The notes beneath the pieces are model-generated. The model was not told where the DNA came from, did not search any database, and worked only from the letters and a program-made list of their open reading frames with translations. Below, piece after piece: positions 36,331 through 46,464 of a stretch of 64,000 nt of DNA; position 1 is the stretch's first letter, and the number at the start of each line of letters is the position of its first letter. Location of the stretch: NCBI RefSeq assembly GCF_027938815.1, contig NZ_CP115913.1, positions 3,940,001-4,004,000 on the forward strand, read 5' to 3'. The translations under genes were made by a program, and so were the position numbers. Source of the stretch: Oceanirhabdus sp. W0125-5 (GTDB lineage: Bacteria > Bacillota > Clostridia > Clostridiales > Clostridiaceae).

Positions 36331-39300
36331 CTATAAGCTTATATATTCACAAAGAGATTTATAACTTACTTTCTCATTCTTTTCTTTTACCTTTATTGCT
36401 TTTGCAAATACTTTAGCAGTATCTATTGAAGTAAACACTGGAATATTAAATTCTGCAGCTTTTCTTCTTATCTTAAATCCATCTGTTGTAATGTCATCAC
36501 CTTGGGTAGGAGTGTTAATTATAATATCAATCTTTGATTTTAATATAAGTTCCATAAGTTCTTTTGTATCTAATTCTGTACATTCAATTTCTTTATTCTT
36601 TAATAACTCAGAGGTTCCACTGGATGCAAAGATATTGAATCCCATTTCATAGTATTCTTTAATTATCTTTGCTCCTTCTATTTTATTGACTTCATCTAAA
36701 GAAACATAAATATTCCCTTTGCTTGGTATCTTGATACCGCATGCTTCAAACCCTTTATATACTGCTGTTTCAAACTCCTCATCTATTCCTAAGATTTCTC
36801 CAGTAGATTTCATCTCAGGCCCTAAGAATATATCTACATCGCTTAACTTTTCAGTTGAAAACACTGGAATCTTTACAGCGTAAAAATTCTTATTTTTTAA
36901 TAAGCCCGTACCATACGAAGCTTCTGCTAATTTTTGTCCAAGCATAGCCTCTACAGCTAGTTTTACCATTGGAACATTTGTTATCTTGCTTAATATTGGT
37001 ACAGTTCTTGAAGCTCTTGGATTTACCTCAATAACATAAATATCTTTTCCATCATAGACATACTGAATATTAACAAGTCCTACAATATTTAAGTTAATGG
37101 CAATTTTTTCTGTATACTCTGTTAGCATCTCAATAACTTCTTCACGTAAGGTAATTGGCGGATATACAGTCATACTGTCTCCTGAGTGTATTCCTGTTCT
37201 TTCTATATGCTCCATTATTCCAGGAATTAAAATATTCTCTCCATCACATACAGCATCTACTTCTATCTCTGTTCCGCAAATATATTTATCTATAAGAACA
37301 GCACCTTCACTTGATAGATTTACAGCTTCATTCATATATTCAGTAAGATTATCTTTATGATATACAACCTTCATAGCTCTTCCACCAATAACATACGATG
37401 GTCTAACAACAACAGGATACCCAATTGCATCTGCAGCTTTATAAGCTTCTTCTATAGATTTCACTGAATATCCATTGGGTGATGGAATATTAAGTTCTTT
37501 TAGAAACTCTCCAAATTTATCTCTGTCTTCTGCTTTATCTATAGATTCATTTGAAGTACCAAGAATTTTAACTCCTGCTTCTTGAAGCTTATTAACTAAA
37601 TTTATAGAAGTTTGTCCTCCAAACTGAACAATTACACCATATGGTTTTTCTTTTCTTATAATGTTTAAAACATCATCTATATATAAAGATTCAAAATAAA
37701 GTTTATCTGATGTATCAAAATCTGTACTTACTGTTTCTGGATTGTTGTTTATTATAACTGATTCAAATCCAGCCTCTTTTATTGCCCACACACCATGGAC
37801 ACAACAATAATCAAATTCTACTCCTTGTCCAATTCTTATTGGACCTGAACCTATTACGATAATTTTATTATCATCTGTAACATAACTTTCATCTTCCTCC
37901 TCATAACATGAATAGAAATAAGGAGTTTCTGCATCAAACTCACCGCTGCATGTATCAACCATTTTAAATACAGGATAAATATTATTTTCTTCTCTTATTT
38001 TTGTTATAACTTCTTTTTTTAAACCACATAAATACGATATTTCATCATCTGTAAAGCCCATTGTTTCTGCTTCTTTAATAATTTCAGCATTAATTTCACT
38101 GTTCATAAGAAGAAGTTCCATATTAACAATATTTTTAATTCCATATAAAAACCACTTATCTATTTTAGTTATTTCATGAAGTTCATCAATTTCAATCTTC
38201 TTTCTTATTGCCTCTGCTACAGCGAATATTCTATCTGCATCACAATTTTTAATCTTATCCTTTAACTCCTCATTGTTTAACTCTGAGAAGAAAGGTATTC
38301 TTATACCCGTATACTCTCCTTCCAGACTTGTTAAAGCTTTTAAAAGAGAGGCTTCAAAATTTCTTCCTATAGCCATAACTTCCCCAGTTGCTTTCATCTG
38401 TGTTCCTAAGTTTTTTGATGCCTTTTTAAATTTATCAAAAGGCCATTTTGGAATTTTCATAACAACATAATCAAGAGCTGGTTCAAAACAGGCACTTGAA
38501 CACCCTGTAACATAGTTCTTTATTTGATCTAATGAATATCCTAAAGCAATTTTTGCTGCAAATTTAGCTATTGGATATCCAGTAGCCTTTGAGGCCAGTG
38601 CACTTGATCTGCTTACTCGTGGGTTTACTTCGATAACAATATAGTTATGACTTATAGGATCAAGGGCAAACTGTACATTACAACCTCCCTCAATCTTTAA
38701 CTCTCTAATGATTTTAATAGCTGACTGTCTAAGCATTTGATATTCATAATTACTTAATGTCTGTGATGGAGCTACAACTATACTATCCCCTGTATGAACC
38801 CCTACTGGATCCAGATTCTCCATGTTACATACAATAATGCAGTTGTCTTTGCTATCTCTCATTACTTCATATTCAATTTCCTTCCAGCCTGCAACACTTT
38901 GTTCTAATAATATTTGTCCAATTGGACTTAAAGCTAATCCCTTTTCACAAATATTCTTGAAACTTTCAATATTCTCTGCAATTCCTCCTCCAGTACCTCC
39001 TAAGGTATATGCAGGTCTAATTATTATTGGAAACCCGTATTCATTTAAAAACTCCATACATTCTTCTATGTTTGAAGCTACTGTACTCATAGCTACTGGT
39101 TCACCAATTTCAATCATAAGTTCTTTAAATATTTCTCTATCTTCTGCCTTCTTTATTGCATCACTGTTTATCCCTAAAAGCTCAATCTTATATTTATCAA
39201 GTATTCCATTCTCTTTTAGTTTCATAGCAAGATTTAGTGCTGTTTGACCACCAAACCCTGCTAATATCCCATCAGGACTTTCTTTTTCAATTATTTGTAC

Positions 39301-39516
39301 TGCACTCTCAAGGGTTAAAGGCTGTATATAAACTTTATCTGCAATATTACTATCTGTCATTATTGAAGCTGGGTTACTGTTTAAAAGAACTATTTCAACC
39401 CCTTCTTCTTTTATAGCTTTACAAGCCTGTGTTCCTGAATAATCAAATTCTGCTGCTTGCCCTATAATTATTGGACCTGAACCAATAATCATTACTTTTT
39501 TAATATTATTTTTCAC
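36331..39516 (-). CDS. carB: Carbamoyl-phosphate synthase large subunit
   Basis: 1061 residues with the duplicated ATP-grasp layout: first half KKVMIIGSGPIIIGQAAEFDYSGTQA, second half NKIIVIGSGPIRIGQGVEFDYCCVH. ATP-grasp motifs occur in both halves (IEVNPRVSRSSALASKATGYPIAK; IEVNPRASRTVPILSKITNVPMVK). C-terminal MGS-like allosteric domain from about 930. Makes carbamoyl phosphate from ammonia passed by CarA. GTG start at 39516 inside the end of carA (11-bp overlap). Its place inside the arg operon suggests an arginine-dedicated enzyme; a pyrimidine copy may exist elsewhere. Confidence 0.97.
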   Translation of the reverse strand: MKNNIKKVMIIGSGPIIIGQAAEFDYSGTQACKAIKEEGVEIVLLNSNPASIMTDSNIADKVYIQPLTLESAVQIIEKESPDGILAGFGGQTALNLAMKLKENGILDKYKIELLGINSDAIKKAEDREIFKELMIEIGEPVAMSTVASNIEECMEFLNEYGFPIIIRPAYTLGGTGGGIAENIESFKNICEKGLALSPIGQILLEQSVAGWKEIEYEVMRDSKDNCIIVCNMENLDPVGVHTGDSIVVAPSQTLSNYEYQMLRQSAIKIIRELKIEGGCNVQFALDPISHNYIVIEVNPRVSRSSALASKATGYPIAKFAAKIALGYSLDQIKNYVTGCSSACFEPALDYVVMKIPKWPFDKFKKASKNLGTQMKATGEVMAIGRNFEASLLKALTSLEGEYTGIRIPFFSELNNEELKDKIKNCDADRIFAVAEAIRKKIEIDELHEITKIDKWFLYGIKNIVNMELLLMNSEINAEIIKEAETMGFTDDEISYLCGLKKEVITKIREENNIYPVFKMVDTCSGEFDAETPYFYSCYEEEDESYVTDDNKIIVIGSGPIRIGQGVEFDYCCVHGVWAIKEAGFESVIINNNPETVSTDFDTSDKLYFESLYIDDVLNIIRKEKPYGVIVQFGGQTSINLVNKLQEAGVKILGTSNESIDKAEDRDKFGEFLKELNIPSPNGYSVKSIEEAYKAADAIGYPVVVRPSYVIGGRAMKVVYHKDNLTEYMNEAVNLSSEGAVLIDKYICGTEIEVDAVCDGENILIPGIMEHIERTGIHSGDSMTVYPPITLREEVIEMLTEYTEKIAINLNIVGLVNIQYVYDGKDIYVIEVNPRASRTVPILSKITNVPMVKLAVEAMLGQKLAEASYGTGLLKNKNFYAVKIPVFSTEKLSDVDIFLGPEMKSTGEILGIDEEFETAVYKGFEACGIKIPSKGNIYVSLDEVNKIEGAKIIKEYYEMGFNIFASSGTSELLKNKEIECTELDTKELMELILKSKIDIIINTPTQGDDITTDGFKIRRKAAEFNIPVFTSIDTAKVFAKAIKVKEKNEKVSYKSLCEYISL

Positions 39517-40591
39517 CTTTTCCCCACCCCTCTTTCATATAATTTATAAACTTATCAAATAAATATGATGTATCTTCTGGACCTGGCGCTCCTTCTGGAT
39601 GAAATTGAACTGAAAATACTGGTAAATACTCATGTTCAATTCCTTCCACTGTATCATCATTTAAGTTCTTGAATGTTTCAATCATTCCAGTACCTTTTAA
39701 GCTTTCACCTTGTACTGCATATCCGTGATTCTGAGATGTTATAAATGATTTATCTAGTTTTATATCAATAACTCCATGGTTTCCACCTCTATGTCCGAAC
39801 TTCATTTTATATGTTTCTCCTCCAGCTGCTAGAGAAAGAATCTGATGTCCAAGACATATTCCAAATACAGGAAGTTTACTCATTATCTTTTTAACCATTT
39901 CAATTGCTTCTACTGCACATTTTGGGTCTCCAGGACCATTACTTAATAAGATCCCCTCTGGGTTAAGTGCCATAATAACTTCATAAGGCGTATTATAAGG
40001 AACTACAATTATTTCACAGTTTTTCTTCATAAGATTTCTTATTATATTTTTCTTAACACCAAAATCAACTAAAACAACTTTAGGGCCTGTTCCCTCTATT
40101 TTGCATATTCCCTTAACTCCAACTTCTTTCATCCAATCATCTTCACATCTCCAATTATCAAAATAATTTTTAATCTCTTCACTTTTTAATACCTTATTAG
40201 ATATAATACATTTCATAGCTCCACTATTTCTTATCTTCTTTGTTAAGCTTCTTGTATCAATACCATAAACACCAACTATCTTTAAGTCTTTCATCATTTT
40301 ATCTAGATTATTTTCACTCATAAAATTACTTGGTTTTTCACATAAAGATTTAATGATCAACCCTTTTGCATATGATTTTTTTGCTTCATTATAATTACTA
40401 TTTACTCCGTAATTCCCTATTAACGGGTACGTCATAGTTATAATCTGTCCTGCATATGATGGATCTGTAAGTATTTCCTGATATCCTGTCATAGAAGTAT
40501 TAAATACTAATTCTCCACATGATGTACCTTCAAACCCAAATCCTTTTCCTTCATAAACTGTACCGTCTTCAAGATATATTGCTCCATACAT
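39506..40591 (-). CDS. carA: Carbamoyl-phosphate synthase small subunit
   Basis: 361 residues. N-terminal CPSase_sm domain (GAIYLEDGTVYEGKGFGFEG, VFNTSMTGYQEILTDPSYAGQIITMTYPLIGNYG) and C-terminal class I glutaminase: GILLSNGPGDP, PVFGICLGHQILSLAAGG with the nucleophilic Cys, and FSVQFHPEGAPGPEDTSYLFDKF with the catalytic His/Glu. Supplies ammonia from glutamine to CarB. AGGGGGAG ribosome site, 34 bp after argJ. Confidence 0.96.
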   Translation of the reverse strand: MYGAIYLEDGTVYEGKGFGFEGTSCGELVFNTSMTGYQEILTDPSYAGQIITMTYPLIGNYGVNSNYNEAKKSYAKGLIIKSLCEKPSNFMSENNLDKMMKDLKIVGVYGIDTRSLTKKIRNSGAMKCIISNKVLKSEEIKNYFDNWRCEDDWMKEVGVKGICKIEGTGPKVVLVDFGVKKNIIRNLMKKNCEIIVVPYNTPYEVIMALNPEGILLSNGPGDPKCAVEAIEMVKKIMSKLPVFGICLGHQILSLAAGGETYKMKFGHRGGNHGVIDIKLDKSFITSQNHGYAVQGESLKGTGMIETFKNLNDDTVEGIEHEYLPVFSVQFHPEGAPGPEDTSYLFDKFINYMKEGWGKGEK

Positions 40592-40625
40592 GTTCTCTCC
40601 CCCTCTTATCTTTTGTAATCCTTTC

Positions 40626-41843
40626 TTAAGTTCTATAACAACCGTTAATCTTTACGTAATCATATGTTAAGTCACAGCCCCATGCTGTTGCATTTTTATT
40701 TCCATCCTTTAAATCAACAATTACATTTACATATTCCTCTAATAATATTTCTTTAGCTAAAATCTCATCAAACGGAAGTCCCATACCGTCCTTTGCAACC
40801 TGAATTTCTCCTTTGCATCCTTTAATGAATATATCTACCTTTTCAGGATCAAAGTCAGCTCCTGAATATCCAATTGAACACATTATTCTTCCCCAGTTTG
40901 CATCTGCTCCAAAGAATGCACATTTAGTCAAATTAGATCTAATTATTGACTTTGCGCACAATTTCGAATTTTCAATATCTTTGCCATTTTTAACTGTAAC
41001 CTCTAAAAGTTTTGTAGCTCCTTCTCCATCCTTAGCGATCATCTTTGCTAGTTCTTTATTAACAAAATCAAGCGCTTTTTTAAACTCAAAATATTTTTCA
41101 TCTTCACTATCTATTAAAGTATTACCTGCACATTTATTTGCAAGAACCGCTGACATATCATTTGTACTTGTATCTCCATCTACTGAAATCATATTATATG
41201 AATCATCTACACTATTCTTAAAAGCTTTATTTAGCATTTCCTTTGTAATATTTGCATCAGTAACAATAAATGAAAGCATAGTTGCCATATTAGGATGTAC
41301 CATCCCTGAACCCTTTGCAATACCGCTCATCATAACCTTCTTACCATCTATTTCAAACTCTACAGCTATACTTTTTGAAAATGTATCTGTTGTCTTTATT
41401 GCTACAGCTGCATCACTCCCCCCAGTTGGAGATATCATTGAACAACCTTTTTTAATTGCTGGTATAATCTTATCCATTGGGAGCTGAAGTCCTATTAAAC
41501 CTGTAGATTGAACCAAAACCTCCTTTGGAGATAATCCAAGACATTCAGCAGCAGTTTCAGCCATTTTCATAGCATTTTCCATTCCCTGCTTTCCAGTACA
41601 AGAGTTAGCATTTCCACTATTTACAACTATAACCTGTATGTTATCATTCTTTATATTTTCCATATTAAGAAGTACTGGTGCTGCCTTAACTTTATTAGTA
41701 GTAAATACAGCCGCCCCAACAGCTTCAACCTTGCTATATATAACACATAAATCTTTCTTTCCACTTTTCTTTAATCCACCAGAAATTCCTGATGCTAAAA
41801 AATTTTGAACATCTGTTATTGTTTTATTTTCAAGTATTTTCAT
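40626..41843 (-). CDS. argJ: Bifunctional glutamate/ornithine N-acetyltransferase ArgJ
   Basis: About 405 residues. Ntn-type precursor with the self-cleavage site GMVHPNMATMLSF (cut before Thr) and ATRMRV-like flanks; also SGLKKSGKKDLCVIYS and VNSGNANSCTGKQGMENA, typical of ArgJ. It recycles acetyl groups from N-acetylornithine to glutamate. No separate argA or argE is seen in the operon, so the cyclic pathway is likely. The ORF opens at 41852 but GGGGAGGA is better spaced for the ATG at 41843. Confidence 0.95.
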   Translation of the reverse strand: MKILENKTITDVQNFLASGISGGLKKSGKKDLCVIYSKVEAVGAAVFTTNKVKAAPVLLNMENIKNDNIQVIVVNSGNANSCTGKQGMENAMKMAETAAECLGLSPKEVLVQSTGLIGLQLPMDKIIPAIKKGCSMISPTGGSDAAVAIKTTDTFSKSIAVEFEIDGKKVMMSGIAKGSGMVHPNMATMLSFIVTDANITKEMLNKAFKNSVDDSYNMISVDGDTSTNDMSAVLANKCAGNTLIDSEDEKYFEFKKALDFVNKELAKMIAKDGEGATKLLEVTVKNGKDIENSKLCAKSIIRSNLTKCAFFGADANWGRIMCSIGYSGADFDPEKVDIFIKGCKGEIQVAKDGMGLPFDEILAKEILLEEYVNVIVDLKDGNKNATAWGCDLTYDYVKINGCYRT

Positions 41844-41864
41844 CTTTATCATTCCTCCCCATTT

Positions 41865-42902
41865 TTATGGAACCATTGAAATTAAATCTAGCCCCTTTGT
41901 CTCCTTCAAACCAAACATTATATTCATATTCTGTATTGCTTGTCCCGCTGCACCCTTCATTAAATTATCTATTGCTGAAACCACGATTATTCTTCCAGTT
42001 CTCTTATCAATTCTAAAAGATATATCACAAAAATTAGAATTCTTTACCCATCTTGTTTCAGGTAATTCTTTTGTCAATCTTATAAAGTTTTCATCTCCAT
42101 AAATTGCTTTATATACTTGAAAAATTTCATTTTCTGAAAGCTTTTCTTTCAATTTTCCATAACATACAGAAAGTATTCCCCTATTCATAGGTACTAAATG
42201 AGGAGTGAAAGTTAATGTTATTTCACTGCCATTTAATATAGATAGTTCCTGTTCTATTTCAGGTGTATGTCTGTGTGACGCCACACCATATGCTTTTATT
42301 GATTCATTACACTCTGCATATAAAGTTTGAACTTTAGCTCCTCTACCTGCTCCTGAAACTCCTGATTTAGCATCTATCAATATGGAATCTTCCATGAGTA
42401 GATTATTTTTTAAAAGTGGAGCAAGTGCAAGGATACTTGCTGTAGGGTAACATCCTGGATTAGCAATTAACTTAGAATCTTTAATTTTATCTCTATTAAG
42501 TTCTGAAAGACCATATACAGCTTCTTTACTTAAATCAGGATATCTGTGATCTATCTTATACCATTCACTGAATATCTCCGTATCATTTATCCTGAAGTCA
42601 GCTCCTAAGTCAATAACCTTAACACCTGACTCAAGAGCCTTTTGAACAAACTCAAAGGATTTTCCATGAGGAAGAGCAGTAAATAGTATATCTATCTTTT
42701 TAATGCTCTTCTCCACTTCATTAATCTCAATGGAAATTTTATTAAGAAATTTATTAAAGTTTCTATAAATACTGCTAAATGCTTCTCCTCCATAGCTGTG
42801 AGATGCTAAAAATTCAATCTCAACTTCAGGATGATTATTTAATAACCATACAAGCTGCTGTCCTGCATATCCAGTTGCCCCAATAACTCCAACTTTTATC
42901 AT
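41865..42902 (-). CDS. argC: N-acetyl-gamma-glutamyl-phosphate reductase
   Basis: 345 residues. Rossmann start [21 protein letters not shown], active-site Cys in [20 protein letters not shown], and [46 protein letters not shown]-dependent reduction of acetylglutamyl phosphate. 18 bp after argG; GAAGGAGAG ribosome site. Confidence 0.96.
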   Translation of the reverse strand: MIKVGVIGATGYAGQQLVWLLNNHPEVEIEFLASHSYGGEAFSSIYRNFNKFLNKISIEINEVEKSIKKIDILFTALPHGKSFEFVQKALESGVKVIDLGADFRINDTEIFSEWYKIDHRYPDLSKEAVYGLSELNRDKIKDSKLIANPGCYPTASILALAPLLKNNLLMEDSILIDAKSGVSGAGRGAKVQTLYAECNESIKAYGVASHRHTPEIEQELSILNGSEITLTFTPHLVPMNRGILSVCYGKLKEKLSENEIFQVYKAIYGDENFIRLTKELPETRWVKNSNFCDISFRIDKRTGRIIVVSAIDNLMKGAAGQAIQNMNIMFGLKETKGLDLISMVP

Positions 42903-42920
42903 TAATCTCTCCTTCTTTCA

Positions 42921-44123
42921 TTAAAAATTATTTTTGAACTTATAAGCCTTTATTTTGCTAGGAAGTGCAAATAGATTTATAAATCCTTCTGCATCTTTAT
43001 GATCATACAAGTCACTTGCTCCGAATGAAGAAATACCTTCATCATAAAGTGCATAAGGTGATTCCATTCCTGCTACCATGATATTTCCTTTATAAAGCTT
43101 TAATTTAACTGTTCCAGTTACAGTCTCTTGTGTCTTATCTATAAAGCCATCAAGTGCATCTTTTAAAGATGTAAACCATAACCCGTTGTAAACTAACTCA
43201 GCATATTTATGTGATATCATTTGCTTATACTGTAATGTATCTTTGTCTAAAGTTATATACTCAAGTTCTTTATGAGCTGCATATAATATTGTTCCTCCAG
43301 GAGTTTCATATACCCCTCTTGATTTCATTCCAACAAGACGATTTTCTACAATGTCAATAATACCTATTCCATTCTCTCCACCAATTTTATTTAATGTTTT
43401 AACAATCTCAACTGGTGATAATTCCTTGCCATTTATTTTTTTAGCCATACCCTTTTCAAAATATATTTCAACATATGATGCTTCATCTTTAGCCTTTTCA
43501 GGTGATACTGTCATGCAGTACATTTCAGATTTATGCTCATTTTTTAGTTCTTCTAAATCTCCACCTTCGTGACTAATATGCCATAGATTTTGATCTCTTG
43601 AGTAAATCTTTTCCTTAGTTACCGGAACTTCTATTCCTTTCTTATTTGCATAGTCAATAGCATCCTCTCTTGATTTTATATCCCATATTCTCCAAGGAGC
43701 TATTATTTTAATTGTTGGATCAATAGATGCAATACCTACTTCAAAACGAACCTGATCATTACCTTTTCCAGTACATCCATGACAAATATATTTTGCTCCT
43801 TCTTTATGAGCAATCTCTACAAGCTTTTTAGCCATCAAAGGTCTAGCAAAAGAAGTTCCTAATAAATATTTACCTTCATATACTGCGCCTGCTTTTATAC
43901 CTTGATAAACATAATCTTCAATAAACTCTTCAATTAAATCCTCAATATAAACTTTAACAGCTCCTGATTTTAAAGCTTTTTCCTCAATCATCTTCATGTC
44001 TTCATCTTGTCCAACATTCATACATGCTGCTATTACATCAAAATCATAATTATCCTTTAACCATGCTGTTATTATTGATGTATCTAATCCTCCTGAATAT
44101 GCTAATACAACTTTTTCTTTCAT
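42921..44123 (-). CDS. argG: Argininosuccinate synthase
   Basis: 400 residues. ATP-pyrophosphatase start [52 protein letters not shown] and EGGDLEEL region, all typical of ArgG. Joins citrulline and aspartate. First gene of the operon argG-C-J-carA-carB-argB-D-H, behind a T-box leader of about 300 nt and two ARG boxes. No argF (ornithine carbamoyltransferase) is present in the operon, so it must be elsewhere. GAAAGGTG precedes the ATG. Confidence 0.97.
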   Translation of the reverse strand: MKEKVVLAYSGGLDTSIITAWLKDNYDFDVIAACMNVGQDEDMKMIEEKALKSGAVKVYIEDLIEEFIEDYVYQGIKAGAVYEGKYLLGTSFARPLMAKKLVEIAHKEGAKYICHGCTGKGNDQVRFEVGIASIDPTIKIIAPWRIWDIKSREDAIDYANKKGIEVPVTKEKIYSRDQNLWHISHEGGDLEELKNEHKSEMYCMTVSPEKAKDEASYVEIYFEKGMAKKINGKELSPVEIVKTLNKIGGENGIGIIDIVENRLVGMKSRGVYETPGGTILYAAHKELEYITLDKDTLQYKQMISHKYAELVYNGLWFTSLKDALDGFIDKTQETVTGTVKLKLYKGNIMVAGMESPYALYDEGISSFGASDLYDHKDAEGFINLFALPSKIKAYKFKNNF

Positions 44124-44212
44124 TTTTAAACACCTTTCCTTTCATTCATTTGTTTGTTTTTTATTTTTTCAATTAGATTTTTAATTTTTAGTAGAACTTG
44201 TTATTCTTTATA

Positions 44213-44520
44213 AAATAAAAAATCCGTCTCTAAAATTAGAGACGGATATATCCGCGGTGCCACTCTAGTTAACTAAAAAATAAACTTTTTTAGTTCTCTT
44301 AATATTTTAACGCTGTTAGCGGCACACCCTACTTGGCTAGTATAAATTTAGTTTATACTTGACTCTATAAAATCACTAGCTTTTCAAATAGCTTCTCCAA
44401 GGCTCTCTTCCTTTCCTATGGTCTACAAGGCTTCCACCATCCCCTGTTCTCTAAAAGACTGATATAAGAAAGTACTTTCCTCTTCATTGAATTTTCTATC
44501 ATATTTATTTTTTATCATTA
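44213..44520 (-). ncRNA. T-box riboswitch leader of the arg operon
   Basis: On the minus strand the hallmark T-box AGAGTGGCACCGCGG (44266-44252) is followed by the terminator hairpin ATCCGTCTCTAA / TTAGAGACGGAT (44222-44247) and a T-run. Upstream, GAGGAAAGTACTTTC opens Stem I, and GGGGATGGTGGAAGCC forms its distal part. The returning strand reads GAAAGGAAGAGAGCC, in which AGA (Arg) is available as specifier codon. Uncharged tRNA(Arg) would pair there and allow read-through into argG. The T-box itself is clear; the specifier is inferred from context. Confidence 0.92.
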
Positions 44521-44528
44521 TTCACTCT

Positions 44529-44546
44529 TTTGCATAATTATTCATT
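44529..44546. promoter_or_regulatory. ARG box 1 (ArgR operator) overlapping the arg promoter
   Basis: TTTGCATAATTATTCATT matches the ArgR consensus TNTGAATWWWWATTCANW with one mismatch and overlaps the -10 TATAAT (44549-44544, minus strand). Confidence 0.65.
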
Positions 44547-44589
44547 ATATATGCATAACAACAGATTGAAGTGAATATTTAGCTTTATT

Positions 44590-44607
44590 TCTGCATATTT
44601 ATGCACT
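44590..44607. promoter_or_regulatory. ARG box 2 (ArgR operator)
   Basis: TCTGCATATTTATGCACT matches the ArgR consensus with two mismatches and lies 61 bp upstream of box 1, on about the same helix side. Confidence 0.55.
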
Positions 44608-44793
44608 TCATTAATAACGATTATATATAAAGTTAAAACTAAAGTCAATTAATTTTTATATTTTTTCTTTGTGTATATTTTGCCATATTATAATTAAACC
44701 TAATTATTTGGATTAATACTAAGTCCTTAACTTATTCCTATTTTGCTTATACCGACCCTCTTATGATTTATTTTCTTATCCCTGTTTATATTT

Positions 44794-44828
44794 ATAATTT
44801 TCAAGTATATTGAAAATTATGTTATAAT
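44794..44828 (+). promoter_or_regulatory. Operator and -10 of the GNAT-kinase pair
   Basis: Perfect 11-bp inverted repeat ATAATTTTCAA (44794-44804), 5-nt spacer, TTGAAAATTAT (44810-44820), then TATAAT (44823-44828). The repeat covers the -35 position, so a repressor could sit there. Its halves resemble CodY half-sites (AATTTTC / GAAAATT). Confidence 0.5.
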
Positions 44829-44887
44829 ATACAAAACCATAATCTAATAAACACATTAAATTATTTAAGAAATATGGAGGAATTAAT

Positions 44888-45358
44888 TTGAAAATTAAAT
44901 TTAAGAAAGCAGCACTAACTGATGGAGCAAAATTACTTGAAATTCAAAAAAAATCATTTCAAGAGGCATTAGAACTATATAAAGATTATGATACTAATCC
45001 TATGTTTGAGAAACTAGAAAAAATTCAATATAAAATTGAAAACCATAATTATTATAAAATTATTTCTGATGGAAAAATTATTGGTGGAATACACGCTTAT
45101 TCGAAAGGAGCTTTTCAATATTATATAAATAGATTATTCATTCATCCTGATTATGAGAATTTAGGGATAGGTAAAAAGGCTATGGTGTTTATTGAAAATC
45201 AATTTCCAGATGCCCGCATTTGGACTTTAGAAACTCCTCATAAAAGTCTTAAGAATCATTATTTTTATGAAAACCTTGGATATATTAGAACTGGACAAGT
45301 TGAAGAAATCAATGAGAACTTAAAGTTAATTTATTTTAAAAAGGAGATGAAAATTTAA
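44888..45358 (+). CDS. GNAT-family N-acetyltransferase
   Basis: 156 residues from a TTG start seven bases after GGAGG. Core motif YYINRLFIHPDYENLGIGKKAMVFIENQFPDARIWTLETPHKSLKNHYFYENLGYIRTG is a standard GNAT motif A/B with the C-terminal YENLGY turn. Substrate unknown. The stop is immediately followed by the ATG of the kinase-like gene, so the two are coupled. Such acetyltransferase-phosphotransferase pairs recall aminoglycoside-modifying sets, but sequence does not show drug specificity. Confidence 0.85.
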   Translation: MKIKFKKAALTDGAKLLEIQKKSFQEALELYKDYDTNPMFEKLEKIQYKIENHNYYKIISDGKIIGGIHAYSKGAFQYYINRLFIHPDYENLGIGKKAMVFIENQFPDARIWTLETPHKSLKNHYFYENLGYIRTGQVEEINENLKLIYFKKEMKI

Positions 45359-46102
45359 ATGGAATTGGATAAAGTAATTGGTACTGGGGCACAGGCTACA
45401 GTATACAGTTCTGAGAATTATGCTGTTAAATTATTTAAAGAAAATTATAATAAGACAGATGTATTTTATGAGGCATTGATTAATTCAATTATAGAGAATA
45501 CTCAACTACGTGTTCCAAAAACTTATGAAGTGCTAAGTATTGACAATCAAATGGCAATAAAGATGGATTATATAAAAGGAGAATCTCTATTTAATTGTAT
45601 TTTTAAAGATGAAGATAGTACTGAAGCTTATATGAAACAAATGATAAGAATACAGCTAGAGATCCACTCAAAAAGAGTCTACTTGCCATTTTTATTAAAA
45701 GATAAATTAAAAAATAAAATACAAGGGAATGAGAATTTAAGTATTGCTCATAAGGAAAATATGCTAACACTTTTAAATGATCTCCCAGAGGGGAATGAAC
45801 TCTGCCATGGGGATTTTCATGGATATAATATTCTAGTTTGTGAAGGAGAATATTGGATAATTGATTGGATAGACTCCACCACCGGGTGTGCTGATGGGGA
45901 TGCTTGTAGAACATATCTACTTTACTCTTTATATTTTCCAGAATTAGCTGAAATGTATTTGATGTTATATTGCAAAGAAACAGGCAAAGAAAAAGAAAGA
46001 ATTCTAGCTTGGTTACCAGTACTTGCAGCAGCCCGCCTAAGTGAAAATATAGGCAATGAAGAAGAAAAACTAATGTCTATAATTAATGATACTATTAAAT
46101 AA
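45359..46102 (+). CDS. APH/choline-kinase-fold phosphotransferase
   Basis: 247 residues. Kinase-like N-lobe VIGTGAQATVYSSENYAVKLFKENY (Gly loop and ATP Lys), catalytic loop LCHGDFHGYNILV and metal motif YWIIDWIDSTTGCADGDACRTYLLY. The Gly-rich start is closer to protein or fructosamine kinases than to classical APH. Substrate unknown. Begins at the base after the upstream GNAT stop; AAAAAGGAG within that gene serves as ribosome site. Unrelated in detail to the kinase at 18794. Confidence 0.8.
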   Translation: MELDKVIGTGAQATVYSSENYAVKLFKENYNKTDVFYEALINSIIENTQLRVPKTYEVLSIDNQMAIKMDYIKGESLFNCIFKDEDSTEAYMKQMIRIQLEIHSKRVYLPFLLKDKLKNKIQGNENLSIAHKENMLTLLNDLPEGNELCHGDFHGYNILVCEGEYWIIDWIDSTTGCADGDACRTYLLYSLYFPELAEMYLMLYCKETGKEKERILAWLPVLAAARLSENIGNEEEKLMSIINDTIK

Positions 46103-46168
46103 GTAGATAAAAATCATGTGTATTTTACTCATATTTCTAAAAAACAAACACTATTCTCAAAGTCAAAA

Positions 46169-46200
46169 AAGAGATTATAGAATTTAATCTATAATCTCTT
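46169..46200. terminator. Bidirectional terminator
   Basis: AAGAGATTATAGA / TCTATAATCTCTT, perfect 13-bp arms between the convergent kinase and DUF3343 genes, with A/T runs on both sides. Confidence 0.8.
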
Positions 46201-46224
46201 CTTTATTTAATAATTAGATTTTTA

Positions 46225-46461
46225 TTATTCTTCTTCATAAATTAATGTATATTCTTCACCATCTACCTTAAATAGTTTCTCAATATCTTCTGAAATTACC
46301 GAATTGATATCCTCTTCGAAGGTAAATTTAGCTCCTACTCCACAGTTTGAAGTTAACTTTCTTGGAACAGGCATAATTTTACAGGGGCATCCTTTACTCT
46401 TTAGAAATTTCTCATATTTAATAGCTCCTGTATAAGTGAAAAATAATGCAAAATATGTCAT
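46225..46461 (-). CDS. DUF3343 protein (putative Se/S carrier)
   Basis: 78 residues. MTYFALFFTYTGAIKYEKFLKSKGCPCKIMPVPRKLTSNCG fits the DUF3343 pattern: YF.LF.s...A...EK.Lk......MPVPR.lss.CG, with the Cys in SNCG conserved. DUF3343 proteins accompany YedE/YedF/SelD in organisms that use selenium. Last gene of the yedE-tusA-DUF3343 operon, 3 bp after the TusA-like stop. Confidence 0.85.
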   Translation of the reverse strand: MTYFALFFTYTGAIKYEKFLKSKGCPCKIMPVPRKLTSNCGVGAKFTFEEDINSVISEDIEKLFKVDGEEYTLIYEEE

Positions 46462-46464
46462 ACT

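Noticed and set aside
38822..39247. 141-codon ORF opposite carB
   Set aside because: Antisense to a conserved ATP-grasp region; no independent support.
40813..41487. 224-codon ORF on the plus strand opposite argJ
   Set aside because: Shadow of argJ; composition is that of an antisense frame.
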